From Sciurus carolinensis (lineage: Eukaryota; Chordata; Mammalia; Rodentia; Sciuridae), in NCBI RefSeq assembly GCF_902686445.1, contig NC_062220.1:113074643-113138642 (forward strand): 64,000 bases of DNA, in the 5' to 3' direction. Position 1 is the first letter of the stretch. Every line of letters begins with the position of its first letter. The position numbers and the translations under genes are program-made. The notes below the pieces were generated by a model that did no database searches, had not been told where the DNA came from, and saw only the letters and a list, made by a program, of their open reading frames with translations. Below, piece after piece: positions 25,850 to 36,919 of the stretch.

Positions 25850-25942
25850 TAAGAGACTAGGGGCCTCCTAAGCACAAGGTCCTGGGTTCAATCCCCAGCA
25901 CCGCAAAAAAAAAAAAAAAAAAAAAAAAAAGAGAGAGAGAAT
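25850..25942 (+). repeat. ID-type SINE, 5' truncated
   Basis: ctaagcacaaggtcctgggt and tcaatccccagcaccgc, followed by a 25-base A run and (GA)n. Confidence 0.8.
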
Positions 25943-25989
25943 AGGAATGGAGAGAGAAAAGGAAGATAATGTAGTACAAAAGTAAAAAA

Positions 25990-26700
25990 TAGCAAATGAA
26001 AGCAGATGACAAAAATTTCTGCAAACACAACCAGATAGATTTTCACTGGGTTTCCTAGTTCAAATACCTGGATTCCATTGGCAGACTCGGCTATCAAAAG
26101 ACGATCATCTGTGCCTTCATTTCTCATATAATTTTATAAATCCTTCAGTTTTGGCCAGTGCACAGTGTGGTGATGTTCACCAATGACTTGGGCCAACTCT
26201 CACTTCCTCTGGTGAGCAGCTGTGTCAGGAAGTTGGGGCTGCTGAAAGTCTCACTCTGATTCAAGGCAAACTCAATGATATAATCTTAGCATCTGTCATT
26301 CAGGGTCCCAATCTCCATATTTTCCCAGAACTGGGTTTCTGCTTTTGTGCTCACTCCTACGATTCTGATCCCATTCTGGCTGGGCCCACACATTTCTCTA
26401 GCTACAGCCTTCTTGCAAGTGTCCTGCTCATGAAAGAACACCAGAATACGATGCTGTAGCTCATCAGGAGAGCAGGTCTCTCCTAAGCCAGGAAGACATT
26501 TGTCTAGCTGCTGCAAGAAATCTTGACCAGAAGTGAGAAAATCTTCCCACAGGAACTTCATACCAGAAATCTCCAAAGCTGAGAGCCTCTGCCCACCCAG
26601 TGCTCTCAATTTCAAGGAACAGCACTCCACCTCCACACCAGCCAAATGTCATTCCCAGCTCCTCTTCTTCCTGCTCCATCCACATGGCCATCAAGACCTG
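25990..26700 (-). pseudogene. Possible decayed retrocopy of unknown protein
   Basis: One minus-strand frame stays open for 119 codons (26645-26286) with natural-looking composition: a leucine-rich segment with SGQDFLQQLDKCLPGLGE, then DELQHRILVFFHEQDTCKKAV and GIRIVGVSTKAETQFWENM. After a TAA, the same frame continues protein-like (IIEFALNQSETFSSPNFLTQLL). Further on another frame gives DDRLLIAESANGIQVFELGNPVK (about 26125-26055, seen with one or two shifts). I do not recognise the parent protein. Splice sites and a clear A tail were not found, so this could be a chance open stretch or part of an old repeat. Confidence 0.35.
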
Positions 26701-27097
26701 TCTCTCCCCAGCACTTTCCTATCTTGCCATCAAAGCTACCATCCTTGCTGGTAACAGGGGCCAGGAGGTGAGCTTGCTGATGGGACAAAAGGAAGATACA
26801 GGTGAAGACTAAGGGAGAAGGAAGAGCTAAGCAAGTCCCAGAATCACTATGGCATCCTAGACAAGGCCCATGACCTCTAGCACCTGGTATCCTGTCTGGG
26901 CAGCTGCTGACCCTAAGCCTGCCCCCTTAACTTCTCATAAGATGTTACAAAGCATAGGGGGCTACGTAGGGCTCTATCAAAGATCCCAGAAAGGACCTAG
27001 CATAGTACAACAACTCCCAGTATGAAATCTCCAGGGGTTCCCCATTAATTATGACTTCCTACCTGCTGAGGTCACAAAACCCTTTCTTCTTTTTTGA

Positions 27098-27400
27098 AAA
27101 AATCGGTTTTTTTTTATTGACACATACTATTACAAGGTACAATTTGATGTTTTATTCATATTTATACTAGGTAATGATGAACTTAGGGTAGTTAACAGAT
27201 CCATCACCTTAAACCTTAATGATTTTTTATGGTGAGTACATTAAAATTTTTTTGAGATATACAACACATTAATGTTAATGACAGTCACCCTTCTGTGCCC
27301 TCGAATACCTGACCTTATTCCTCCTATCTGACAGTAATAGTGGATCATTGACCAACCTCTCTCATTGTCTTATTGAGGTTCCATTACATAAACAAATGAT
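27098..27400 (-). mobile_element. L1 3' end, inverted
   Basis: tttttattgacacatactat, gtacaatttgatgttttatt, gatccatcaccttaaacctt and the following '...tgagatatacaacacattaa' are the complement of a primate/rodent-type L1 3' UTR. Confidence 0.8.
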
Positions 27401-28084
27401 AACCTGGGATGTTCTTAGCTTTCTCTTAAAACCCTGATGCCTCACTGAGAGGTCAGATTCCAGACTCGTTGGCACGGTTGCACTCCCACTCCACTGAGTA
27501 CTTCCTGTCTCCGTCTCTTACCCACTTCTCTCCCAACCCCCACCATTATAGCCATCCTCCACCCACCTGCCCCATAAAGTCTAGGTCTAGCCACCTCCAC
27601 TCAGATTGCCCTCCCTCACAGTTTCCACCATGCAGGCTTAGGCTTAGCCACACTGAGATAAATTTCCCCAATTTCCACACTGTCAGCTGTTTGTTTTCTC
27701 CTTGAGGCTCTGAATTTTATAGTAACAACTAGCACTTCAGCATACAATGGATTTTCAGTTACATTAACTTATTGGTTTCTAGCCATGCTATGTGAAAGAG
27801 CCTACTATCAGCCAGGAGGTGTGCTCAGTGCATAACCAACTGGGGAGGAACTGTCCTCTCTGTACAGAAGCACAGCATGTGGTTTCCATCACATAGCTGG
27901 CCTGCAGCTGCCTCCAAAGGCTATGTTCTTCCCCTGGTGACAACCTTGTGTGCTGTGCTACTGTGCTATGATCACGCATGCAGGGCCTAGCCTCCTCCTA
28001 CAGGGCTGCATTTTCAGGAACCTCTCAAGTTTGAGGGCCCTGCCTCAATCATCTACTTAAACCCAGTGTCTGAACCTAGCTGGG

Positions 28085-28600
28085 CGTGCAAGAAACGTTG
28101 CTGTAAAAATGCTCGTGATCCCCATGTTTATAGCAGCATAATTCACAATAGCCAAACTATGGAACCAGCCTATGTGCCCATTAACAGATGAATGGATAAA
28201 GAAAATGTGGTATATATGCACAATGGAGTTTTATTCGACCATAACTAAAAATAAAATCATGGCATTTTCTGGAAAATGGATGAAGCTAGAGACCATTATG
28301 TTAAGTGAAATAAGTCAAACTCAGAAGGTTAAGGGTCAGATGTTTTCTCTCATATGCGAAAACTAGGGAGGAAAAAGGAAAAGTAGGTATAGATCTCCTG
28401 AAAGTCAAAGGGAGATCAGTAGAGGAAAGGGAGAAGGTAGGGAGGGAGGGAGGGGAAAAGTGTTGGGCGAGTGATAATGGCCACATTATATTGTTATATA
28501 TATTGTGCATGTACAAATACATAACCAATCCCATCAATATGTATAGCCATAACACACCAGTAAAAAATTGCAAAATAAAATTAAAAATTAAAAAATGCTC
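28085..28600 (+). mobile_element. L1 3' end (ORF2 C-terminus and 3' UTR)
   Basis: atgtttatagcagcataatt, cacaatagccaaactatgga and gatgaatggataaagaaaat lead into a reading frame with FYSTITKNKIMAF-GKWMKLE, recognisable as the end of L1 ORF2. A G-rich 3' UTR with (GGGA)n and an A/T tail follow. Confidence 0.9.
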
Positions 28601-29324
28601 ACTCCTCCCCTTCCTCTTCTGCCTAATCAGAAATACTGATTTGATTTAACCAGAAACCCTGGAGACTGGCCCTGATTGCTTTACTTGGGGTGACTACAAC
28701 CTAAGAAGGCAAGATTTAGCACAGAAGGGACAGAGAATTCAGGAGCACAATGTGCTAAGGCAGACAATGAAAGACACACTCCAATGATGGTCATGTCTCT
28801 CCAAATGTTTTTGTAGAGTGGGGGGAAGGAGGAGAGAGAATGATGACCAAGTGTGTGGCAGGAAACAGGATTCAGCCATAAAGCTAATGCAGACACAATG
28901 CTGTTGTCTTGAGGAACACTGACCATGGCACAGGGGAGAGTGACTGGGGCAGAGGTTGGTCATCACTCAGGGAGAGTGTCAGCTGCAGGAAAAGGCAGGT
29001 TGCACCCATTTCAGTTGAACAAGCACCCAACCTCACTCACCATTCACTGCCCAGAATTATAACAGAGAGTGAACGGAATGGAATTCAGACAGTTTTGTGA
29101 AATCCAGAGCTCCTGCAGCAGAATTTGGGGCTGGAAGTATTGCCTGGAAGCAAACACTGTGATTTGAAGTTATATCAAAGAAGTCTGAAGGATTTCACAG
29201 AAATTCTAAGAAGCTTCTGGAGGGAAGGGGCCAGTCATTTTCTGGCAGTAGTACTGATGGTGACTCTAAACCTCCCAACCTGACTCCATCTAATTCCCTA
29301 ACACTGGACTGTAAGAAATCTCTT

Positions 29325-29650
29325 TGTAATAGTTTGTCTCTTAAGTGTCCCCCAAAAGCCCACATGCTAAAGGCTTGATTACCATCATGACATGGTGGAA
29401 CTTTTAGCAGGTGGGGCCTAGTGGAAGTTAGGTTTTTGGAGGTCTCTCTATGCTTCAGTCACCATGAGGTAAACAGTTTGCTCTACCTCATATTCCCTGC
29501 AATAACATGCTGCTTGATCACAGGCCCCAAAGCAATAGGGTCAACTGAACATGGACTGAAATCTCTAAAAATATGAGCCAAAATAAATCTTTCCTTCTTA
29601 GAGTTGTTTATCTCTGGTATTTTGTTATAGCAATGAAGAGCTAACACATC
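29325..29650 (+). mobile_element. ERVL-MaLR LTR
   Basis: aagtgtcccccaaaagccca, catgacatggtggaactttt, agcaggtggggcctagtgga, gtcaccatgag, gagccaaaataaatctttcc and tattttgttatagcaatgaa span most of a MaLR LTR, with its AATAAA signal. Confidence 0.88.
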
Positions 29651-31265
29651 TTTCCTGATGTATACCGGTGGGGAAAGGTTGTCCCAGAGGCTACAGGTGA
29701 ACTTCTACTCTTGGCCTCTGCTTCCTCCCTCTTAGTTGGCACTGACACTGTGCCCTCTGCCCTGTATGACTTTTGCTGGTTTCCTTGGGCTGAACACATA
29801 TATTTTGTCCCCGAGCACCCAGAGCACTCAGCCATGTCATGAAAGACTGAATAGAACATCTCATTGAAGTATTTTTATAACAGGTCCCCTGGGCACTTGA
29901 GTTGTGAGAAAATGTGCCTGAGCCAATTGCATCAAATAATAGCTCTCAGGCCACTTGGACAACAGAGGCAAAAAAAAAAGTACATAAGGTAACTATATTC
30001 CATTTTTCTGAAAGATTATGTATAATTCCCAACAAGGTTCTTCTACCTGAGAACTGTTGCCCAGACTTTGGGCTAGGCTTCATCAGCCAATCAATCACCT
30101 ATGCATGTGAGAATATCCTGTGTTCATTTCAGCATCACCTGAGCTAAGAACAATACAAGCAAAGAAGCACAATCAGTGGCTCACTCCCCAGTTACCTACT
30201 GACTTAGGGAAAGGAAAACAATTATAGCATAAGCATAATAAAACCTCTGATTGACTTCAATTTTAGAGCCTGCTAATATCCTCATCTACTGAGGAGACAA
30301 TGTGTGTAAAAGCATGGGTCTATTTTCCCTTTCCAAGCCCAGAAATAATCACCTTCTGACAGTCCCACTTTTTCCTCCCACTTCAACTACTCCAAACCAT
30401 TGAGACAAAAATCCATATCTCAAACCACCCACAGAAGTTCATTCTCAACAAAGTTTTACCACTTACTGAGTACTAATAAGTACCAAATGTTACACCACCG
30501 AGGTGGAGGCCGAGAAGAATCAGAGCTGATAAGCTCTACCCACATCCCTTATTCCTCTCCACCAGCCAGCGTAGAATGGCAGTTCCATACTCCAAGCAGG
30601 GAAGAGCCTGACATTGCTGTCACAGCCAGACCCAAACACACTGCCTTTCTCAGTCATGTCTTCTGTTGCGAGGGCTTCAAGACTACCACCCACTCCCCAG
30701 TCGCCACCAAAAAAAAAAAAAAAAAAAAAGACTCTTCCACAGTTGAAGTGAAAAGAACTCATAACAGCTAACTCACTCTAGAGACCATGTCTCCAGGCCC
30801 ATCTCACTGTAAAAATGTTTCCAGAACACGAATACTGCAAAGTCGATTTCACAACAAAACAGAATGGGCAGTTATTCACAAATACTATCATTTATGTTTT
30901 CTGCACTTTGGAAAGCTACTTGTTTCCTACTTGGAAATTTCTTCTCCAACCAAGTTACTACCACTGATTGCTCTTGAAGCCCAAGTAAGGATTTAACCAA
31001 GGTTTCTTCAGCCTCCAAAGCATTGCAAATCAATATAGAGCAAATACAATACCTTATTTGGAACTATTTCTAAACTGGAAAATATGTTTAACTTAATACT
31101 CAAATGTGTTCTCAAAATCTGAACAGAAGCCTTTCCTGCCATGCTGAATCCAAACCACACACAATAAAGTACCCAACCATCCAAAACCTCACTATCCCAC
31201 AGCATGGCTAAGAATCATCATAAACTGCAACCCTTCATGGCTTCAAGACAAACACAATCAACCAG
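29650..31265. other. Unassigned intronic sequence
   Basis: No supported gene. The only repeat landmark is an A20 run at 30710-30729. The open stretch across it (30400-30771, plus) is read through poly-A and is not credible. Confidence 0.45.
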
Positions 31266-31269
31266 TTAC

Positions 31270-31745
31270 ACTTGTAAGAGAGAACAATGTAGATACTTAC
31301 CTAAGAGTTTCATAAGAACTTTGTGTGTAACAGCAAGAACCTAGAAACTATAGAACTGTCCATCAAGAGAGAACTGATTTAAACTGATCATGAGTGATGA
31401 TCATTCATATAAAAGAACAAAACATTTTATCATTCCAAGGGGGATGCAGTGGGTTTGTTCTGCTGATATGGAAATATCTTCAAGCAATATCTCTAGGAAT
31501 AAAAAGAAGAAACAAGATGCAGAACATTGTGCAAAAAATGATCCCATCTGTGCACTTTTAACAAAATATTTGAGTACACAAATTAAGAAATTCAGAGGGT
31601 TGCAAAAGACACTTAACAGCATCCAACTTTGCAGAGAGGATCTATGCTTGAGAACAAACTGGGGAGGAAGCAAGCCTACAAATTTTGTGATTCCTTTCTT
31701 TAAACCACGTACATACATTCATTTTGTTTAAAAATTTAAACCATC
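31270..31745 (+). mobile_element. Old L1 3' fragment
   Basis: gaacctagaaactatagaac, tgtccatcaagagagaactg and aaaaaatgatcccatctgtg are typical of L1M 3' sequence. Confidence 0.6.
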
Positions 31746-32214
31746 AAATCAATTATGAAAATACGGAATAAGATCAATATAAATGAAATCACCAGATGAT
31801 TTAAGAGGGCCATTTCAATTTGAATTCACCCCTTTACAACAAAGGTTCAAACAAACCAAATCCAGTTTCTCCCTATTTCTTTCTCTCTCTTTCTCTCTCT
31901 CTGCCTGTCCTTAAAACAAAACTAATGGGCTGTGAAACAGCCAAATGTAAGCCTGAAAGGAAGAGAAACAAAGGACCTGAATAATTCACAACTGGATAAT
32001 CAGCTCTACCATGAGTGCATGAGTGAGCTGACAGCCTGACATAGACCCTGACTTGGATGGAGCTCATGTTCACCCCTGACAGACCTTGAGGTCTTGAGGG
32101 AGGACAGAGGCCCTGGAGTAGTGCACCTCCCGCCATGGACCTGGAACAATGACGGCCACAGACAGGTTCCATAACTGGCTGCTGAGCCAACAAAACAGAC
32201 AATAACTGGGACAA

Positions 32215-32400
32215 ATGGATAATTACATTATATTATATGTAATACACATTATATGTGTATTATGTATATGTACACACATGCACACATATGTCCCCCATAA
32301 AATGGAATAGCTATTGAAAAGAATACTACTGAATTAACACAAATACATTCCCAACTTACTGATTATATAGAATTTAGTGCTCATTTTCTCACAGAAATGA
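32215..32400 (+). repeat. AT-rich low complexity with L1 trace
   Basis: (TA)/(TG)-rich, partly self-complementary stretch at 32222-32290. After it, atggaatagctattgaaaag resembles the L1 'aatactactcag' region. Confidence 0.5.
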
Positions 32401-32829
32401 CGGTATAAATTTCTGAGTAGCCAACAGATCCTGTTTAGCTTATAAAATAACTCCCATTTTGGCCCAGAACTGTTTGCTAAGGAGATCTTGTGTCTCCACT
32501 ACTCCTACCACCCACTTCTAAGCAGAAGAGAAATAACCATGGCTTCTGGGAGGTCACCTGGTCAACACAAGAAACCTGGGCTTGGTTCTGTACTTCATTA
32601 AGGATTAACAAAATTGCAGGTTCTACCTGTAGCCCCTTCTCTATCCAGACACCATGAATGCTGTCCTGCAGTCACTGGACACTGTAAAAGCTTGCTGGAC
32701 TAAAGGCTGCTTTGCAGCATTGTTACATCTTCACCCTACCAAGACATCCACACAAGGAATTTACTGAATTCACTGCCAACACAGCATTAGGACAACTGAT
32801 GGCATTGTTATGTTTGATTTGTAAGTTCG

Positions 32830-33062
32830 TCTTATAATCCAAAAAGGGTCTGAGGACATTTACAGAAATAAATACCAATTTGTCTTTGATATGAAAATAT
32901 TAACAGAAAAAGGGAATGAAGGGAAGGGAGGAGGAGTGGGATAGGGAAAGAGTTTAATAATGACTCTGATCTAACTTTCTGATGTACATGTACAAATATA
33001 CCAGTGTGAATCTCACCAATGTGTACAGCCACAAGACACTAATTAAAAAAAAAAAAAAAAAA
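32830..33062 (+). mobile_element. Squirrel L1 3' UTR end
   Basis: gagtgggatagggaaagagt, gatgtacatgtacaaatata and ccaatgtgtacagccacaag, then an A20 tail at 33043-33063. Confidence 0.75.
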
Positions 33063-33064
33063 AC

Positions 33065-33290
33065 TATAAGTAAATAGCAGAAAGATCAGTAGATCAGAGG
33101 GAAGGGAACAGGGGGAGGAAGGAGGGAAAGAGGAAGTATCGGGGACTGAATTAGAACAAATTATATTCTGTGCTTTCATAATTATGTCTAAATGAATTCT
33201 ATTGTCATGTATAACTAAAAAGAATGAATAAAAAAAGGAAATATTTTTAAAATTCAAGGAAAAAACATGACACCAAATACAAAAGTAACA
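33065..33290 (+). mobile_element. Squirrel L1 3' UTR end (second copy)
   Basis: gatcagagggaagggaacag, gggactgaattagaacaaat and ttgtcatgtataactaaaaa, then an A-rich tail. It abuts the previous L1 tail. Confidence 0.75.
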
Positions 33291-33369
33291 AAAGACAAAA
33301 ACAGATCCACTGACAAAATAAAAATATAAAACTTTCAGGCTGCAAACAGTATCATCGAGAAAATAAAAC

Positions 33370-33470
33370 AGTGCTTGGAGTATAACTCAGGGGTAGAACA
33401 GCTGCTCAACACACATGAGATCCTGGATTCCAGGAAAGAGAAGAAGAGAGAAGAATTTTAAAAAGATAAC
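33370..33470 (+). repeat. ID-type SINE, degraded
   Basis: gtgcttggagtataactcag, gggtagaacagctgctcaac and acatgagatcctggattcc resemble the ID body; the B box is decayed. Confidence 0.6.
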
Positions 33471-33479
33471 CATAAATGG

Positions 33480-33755
33480 AAAAAATTATTTGTCAATCTT
33501 ATAGCTAATCAGAAACCTGTTTAAAGAAATTTCACCACTCAATAAAAATACAACTCATCAAAAGTGGGCAAAGGAGTGAATGCTAATAGGAACAGAGTTC
33601 CCATTATGAGGAACAAAATGTTCTAAAATAAATCTGTGGTGATAGTTACATGGGCTTGTGAATACACTAAAAAATATTGAATCAAATGGGTTTGATGTTG
33701 GCAGGTGAAGTATATCTCAATAAAAGCATTTTTAAAATATAAAAAAACCCAGCAA
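33480..33755 (+). mobile_element. Old L1 3' end
   Basis: catcaaaagtgggcaaagga...ggtgatagttacatgggctt and gtatatctcaataaaagcat are a well-known L1 tail pattern. Confidence 0.75.
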
Positions 33756-34004
33756 GTATTCTTTTATATTAATTGATAAAACATATTTGTCAAAAGATGA
33801 CAGCTGACCAAAAGGGAAAAAGGAGAGGGAAATACTATGAAAGCGGAAACATTTGAATACATAAAATGGCAAGTCTGGTGGTTTGGCCCATAGGGTTGGT
33901 GGAGGAAGGAGATGGCCCTATTCTTGGCTCCAAGGTTGTTGGGGACCAAGGCAAAACAGGAAACACCTTCAGTCACAACATCACAGTATAAGTATCCATC
34001 ACAT

Positions 34005-34035
<31 letters not shown>

Positions 34036-34539
34036 AGAAGCAAATAGTTTTTGTGACACTGAAACTGATGGAAATTTTTCTTTGGGTCTTCCCAATGAGA
34101 ACACAGTCCCAAATGGCATGGAAGAGTGGAGGATTCCAGGAAAGATCTCACCAGAGTGGGAAGTGGAACTGGCAGATATAATCTGACATTGAACTCTGAA
34201 AAATTATGTTGAAGGATTTGTACTGTTGGTGCAGACCTTGGGAACTCACCCATACCTGTGAGATAAACTAAGCTCATGAAAACATAAGGTCACTTTGAAC
34301 TCAAGGAAAAACAAAAAAGTTGTACATTAAAAGAATTGAAACGTTAGTATTCTATATACCTTGATGATCAACAAAATTTAAATAGTGATGATAATAAGGA
34401 TACTGAGTACGAATCTAACAAAATATTATGTATACATTATACATACGAACATATATAGTATTTTATTGTATATATTATGGAATAACCAAATACACTGAGA
34501 GGATAGAGGAAGAGAGATTAAATGGATAATGCCTAACAC

Positions 34540-34780
34540 TATTGAATTAATGTTTACAAGTAAATGTACACTATTTTAAAATCTAGAGATAAATGTTAAA
34601 AGAATCAGAGAAAAGAAATGAATGTAGCTGCCTCTGAGAAGCAGAACACAAATAGCAAGGCAAGAAAGGCAAGTCATTATTTTTACTTTTAAACTCTGGT
34701 ACTTTTTGTTTTAAAATCTTCTACATTTATACAAGTTTTATTTTCCTGAGGGTAATTTTAAAAAATCAAATCACCTTGTT
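34540..34780 (+). mobile_element. Old L1 3' fragment (probable)
   Basis: gctgcctctgagaagcagaa and 'gtactttttgttttaaaatc...tacatttatacaagttttat' resemble L1M 3' UTR. Confidence 0.45.
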
Positions 34781-34799
34781 ACATACAGAGAAATTCACT

Positions 34800-35355
34800 T
34801 ATGATCAACATTACCCATAACTACCATTTCTTTAATAGGGCACCAGATGAGCCCTGTTAGAAGAAAAATACTCTTTCACCAGGAGAGTCATCCTGCTGGA
34901 CACTGCAGACCCTGGTGCTCCAAGGTGGGAGAATATGCTGCTGCCAGTCAGTCCCTGTCTCCAGGTTTTAGTGTCCCACCACCCTCAACCCAGAGCCGCA
35001 CTCCTCTGACAGCTGTCAGGATTGAGAAACCCAGAAGTGGACTAGCTTGAAAGAGGAAGTGTTATTTTCCACTGTTCCCCTTTCTGGCCCAGCATGCATA
35101 GCTGAATTTGCCTTAAGATAAACACAGATGTGACTACACCCTAATGTGACAGGAAAAATGAAACCCATGTGACTGCAGTTGGAGTTGGAGTTTTAGGTCA
35201 CACTGGTCACATACCTGACAGAGCTCAAGGAAGCATCAGCTGTACCTAAACATCACGTGACCTTTCTGTTTCTAAGGCTCCTGCTCTGACAAATATCATA
35301 CATGCACTAGTTTTCAGTGGTGTGCCCTCAAAGCTGACAGAACTATTGACGGGGG
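34800..35355. other. Unassigned sequence before HSPD1 retrocopy
   Basis: No recognised repeat or gene. It may hold the 5' target site of the HSPD1 insertion, but no duplication flanking the retrocopy was identified by eye. Confidence 0.4.
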
Positions 35356-35359
35356 AGTT

Positions 35360-36380
35360 GGACCTCTTGTGTTTAAAAAGAGTAGTGGTGCTGAGGGTTG
35401 GTGGGACAAGGGTTGTCCAAATCAATGAAAAGAGAGTTACAGAAGCTCTGAATGCTGCTGAAGAAGGCACTGTTCTGAGAGGGAGTTGTGTCCTGCTCTG
35501 GTGCATTTCAGCTTTAGACTTATTAACTCCAGCACATGAAGATCAAAAGAAAAAAATGGTACAGAAATTATTAAAACTCAAAATTCCTGCAATGACCGCT
35601 GCTAAGAATGCAGATGCTGAGGATCTTTGAAAGAGAAAATTCAGCAAAGCTCCTCAAAAGTTGGTGATGACGCTCTCCTTCGAGATTTTGCAAATGGGTT
35701 GAAAAAAAGAAACATTGCTCTAACAATGAAGCTTTTATCGAATGCTGTTGGGGCATCCTCTCTGTTAACTACAGCAGAAGCAATAGTTACAGAAACTCCT
35801 AAAGAACAGAAGGATTTGGAATGAATGAATGAATGAATGAATGGGTGGGTGGGTGGCATGGGGGATGGCACATTCTAATTCCTAGAGCAGAGCTTTTCAG
35901 TTATTAATGAACTGTGACAGGGAGCTCAAGCAGAGTTCCTCACCAACAAGTGTAAAGAAGTCAGCTGAAGAAAAATGACCAGAGAAAAGGCTGGCTGATG
36001 TTTGAGGAAATCACTGCAATCATCAGTTACTCATTTCAGTTGACAATATGTAATGGTTTATCACTATCATTGTTCATGCCCAGAGATAACTTTTTTTGCA
36101 TGTTTTAAAATAAAAAGGGATTGTACATTCCTAATACTGGGTGCAACAGTCACATACCAATGCAGTGATTTCAACTTAAATCACTGAAACATTTTTTACT
36201 ATCATTCTGTTAAAATGAGGATTTTAGGGCTACCATCACCAGATGAGAAGCTCAGAAGTAGCCTTCCTGTAGAAAGGAAGAGGAATGATGTACAAAGTAG
36301 AGAAATATTCAATTGTGTGACAAGTTTTGTGTAATATAAGTGTATTTAAAGTTTAAAAACAAACAAATAAATAATAAGTG
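35360..36380 (+). pseudogene. HSPD1P: HSPD1 (Hsp60) processed pseudogene, 5' truncated
   Basis: Plus-strand sequence from about 35375 reads like the C-terminal third of mitochondrial Hsp60: [20 protein letters not shown], a [17 protein letters not shown] block, [21 protein letters not shown]. After a frameshift near 35620 it continues with QQSSSKVGDDA, ASSLLTTAEAIVTETPKEQKD. The parental Gly/Met-rich end is scrambled by a repeat but the terminal TTCTAA is still visible at 35873-35878. What follows matches, as I recall it, the HSPD1 3' UTR up to about 36345, then an A-rich remnant tail (to about 36380). There are no introns, a small deletion removes several codons after ALNA, and substitutions are frequent. 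This is a dead L1-mediated retrocopy lacking about two thirds of the 5' coding region. It lies antisense to VOPP1 in intron 1. HSPD1 retrocopies are common in mammals. Confidence 0.93.
35818..35856 (+). repeat. (GAAT)n(GGGT)n microsatellite
   Basis: Six or so GAAT/ATGA units followed by GGGT units, placed where the parental HSPD1 Gly-Gly-Met repeat coding sequence should be. Confidence 0.9.
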
Positions 36381-36774
36381 GATTTACTGAGTCCAACTGT
36401 TGAAGCAGGTTCATAGATATTGAGTACTACTCAGTCCTAGAAGCTGAGGACACAGGGGTGAGCAGACAGGAGTTGCTGGTACTACGTCACGGAGTTCACA
36501 GTACCCAAGGAAGTAGATACATATGGAATCTAACCCATAAACCAAGGAATTCACTAAGTTGGGAAATGGTTGTACAAAGAGAATGTTTAAGAAAAGGGAA
36601 AGGATTAAGTGTCTGTCTTATAGACCAGGAGGTGATAGGAAGTACTGAATTAAGCTTAAACTCAGTATCATATGATGAATTGTATCCTGGAACAGAAAGA
36701 AAAGGGCTTTAGTAGAAAGACTGATGAAATTCAAAAAAAAAGCCTAGGATTGGTTCAACTACATAATAAACCAA

Positions 36775-36915
36775 TGTCGGTTTCTTTTTAGGCAAATGTG
36801 GCATGGCAATGTGAGATGCTCAATTAGTGGAAACTGTATAAGAGTCATGCACTCTGCAACTCTTCTGTAAATCTAAAATTATTCCAAAATTAAAATTTGA
36901 TTTAAAAATATACAA
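36775..36915 (+). mobile_element. Old L1 3' end
   Basis: ctgcaactcttctgtaaatc, taaaattattccaaaattaa. Confidence 0.65.
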
Positions 36916-36919
36916 GTAT

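Noticed and set aside
28172..28366. 64-codon open frame as a small gene
   Set aside because: It is the C-terminal end of L1 ORF2 within a 5'-truncated L1.
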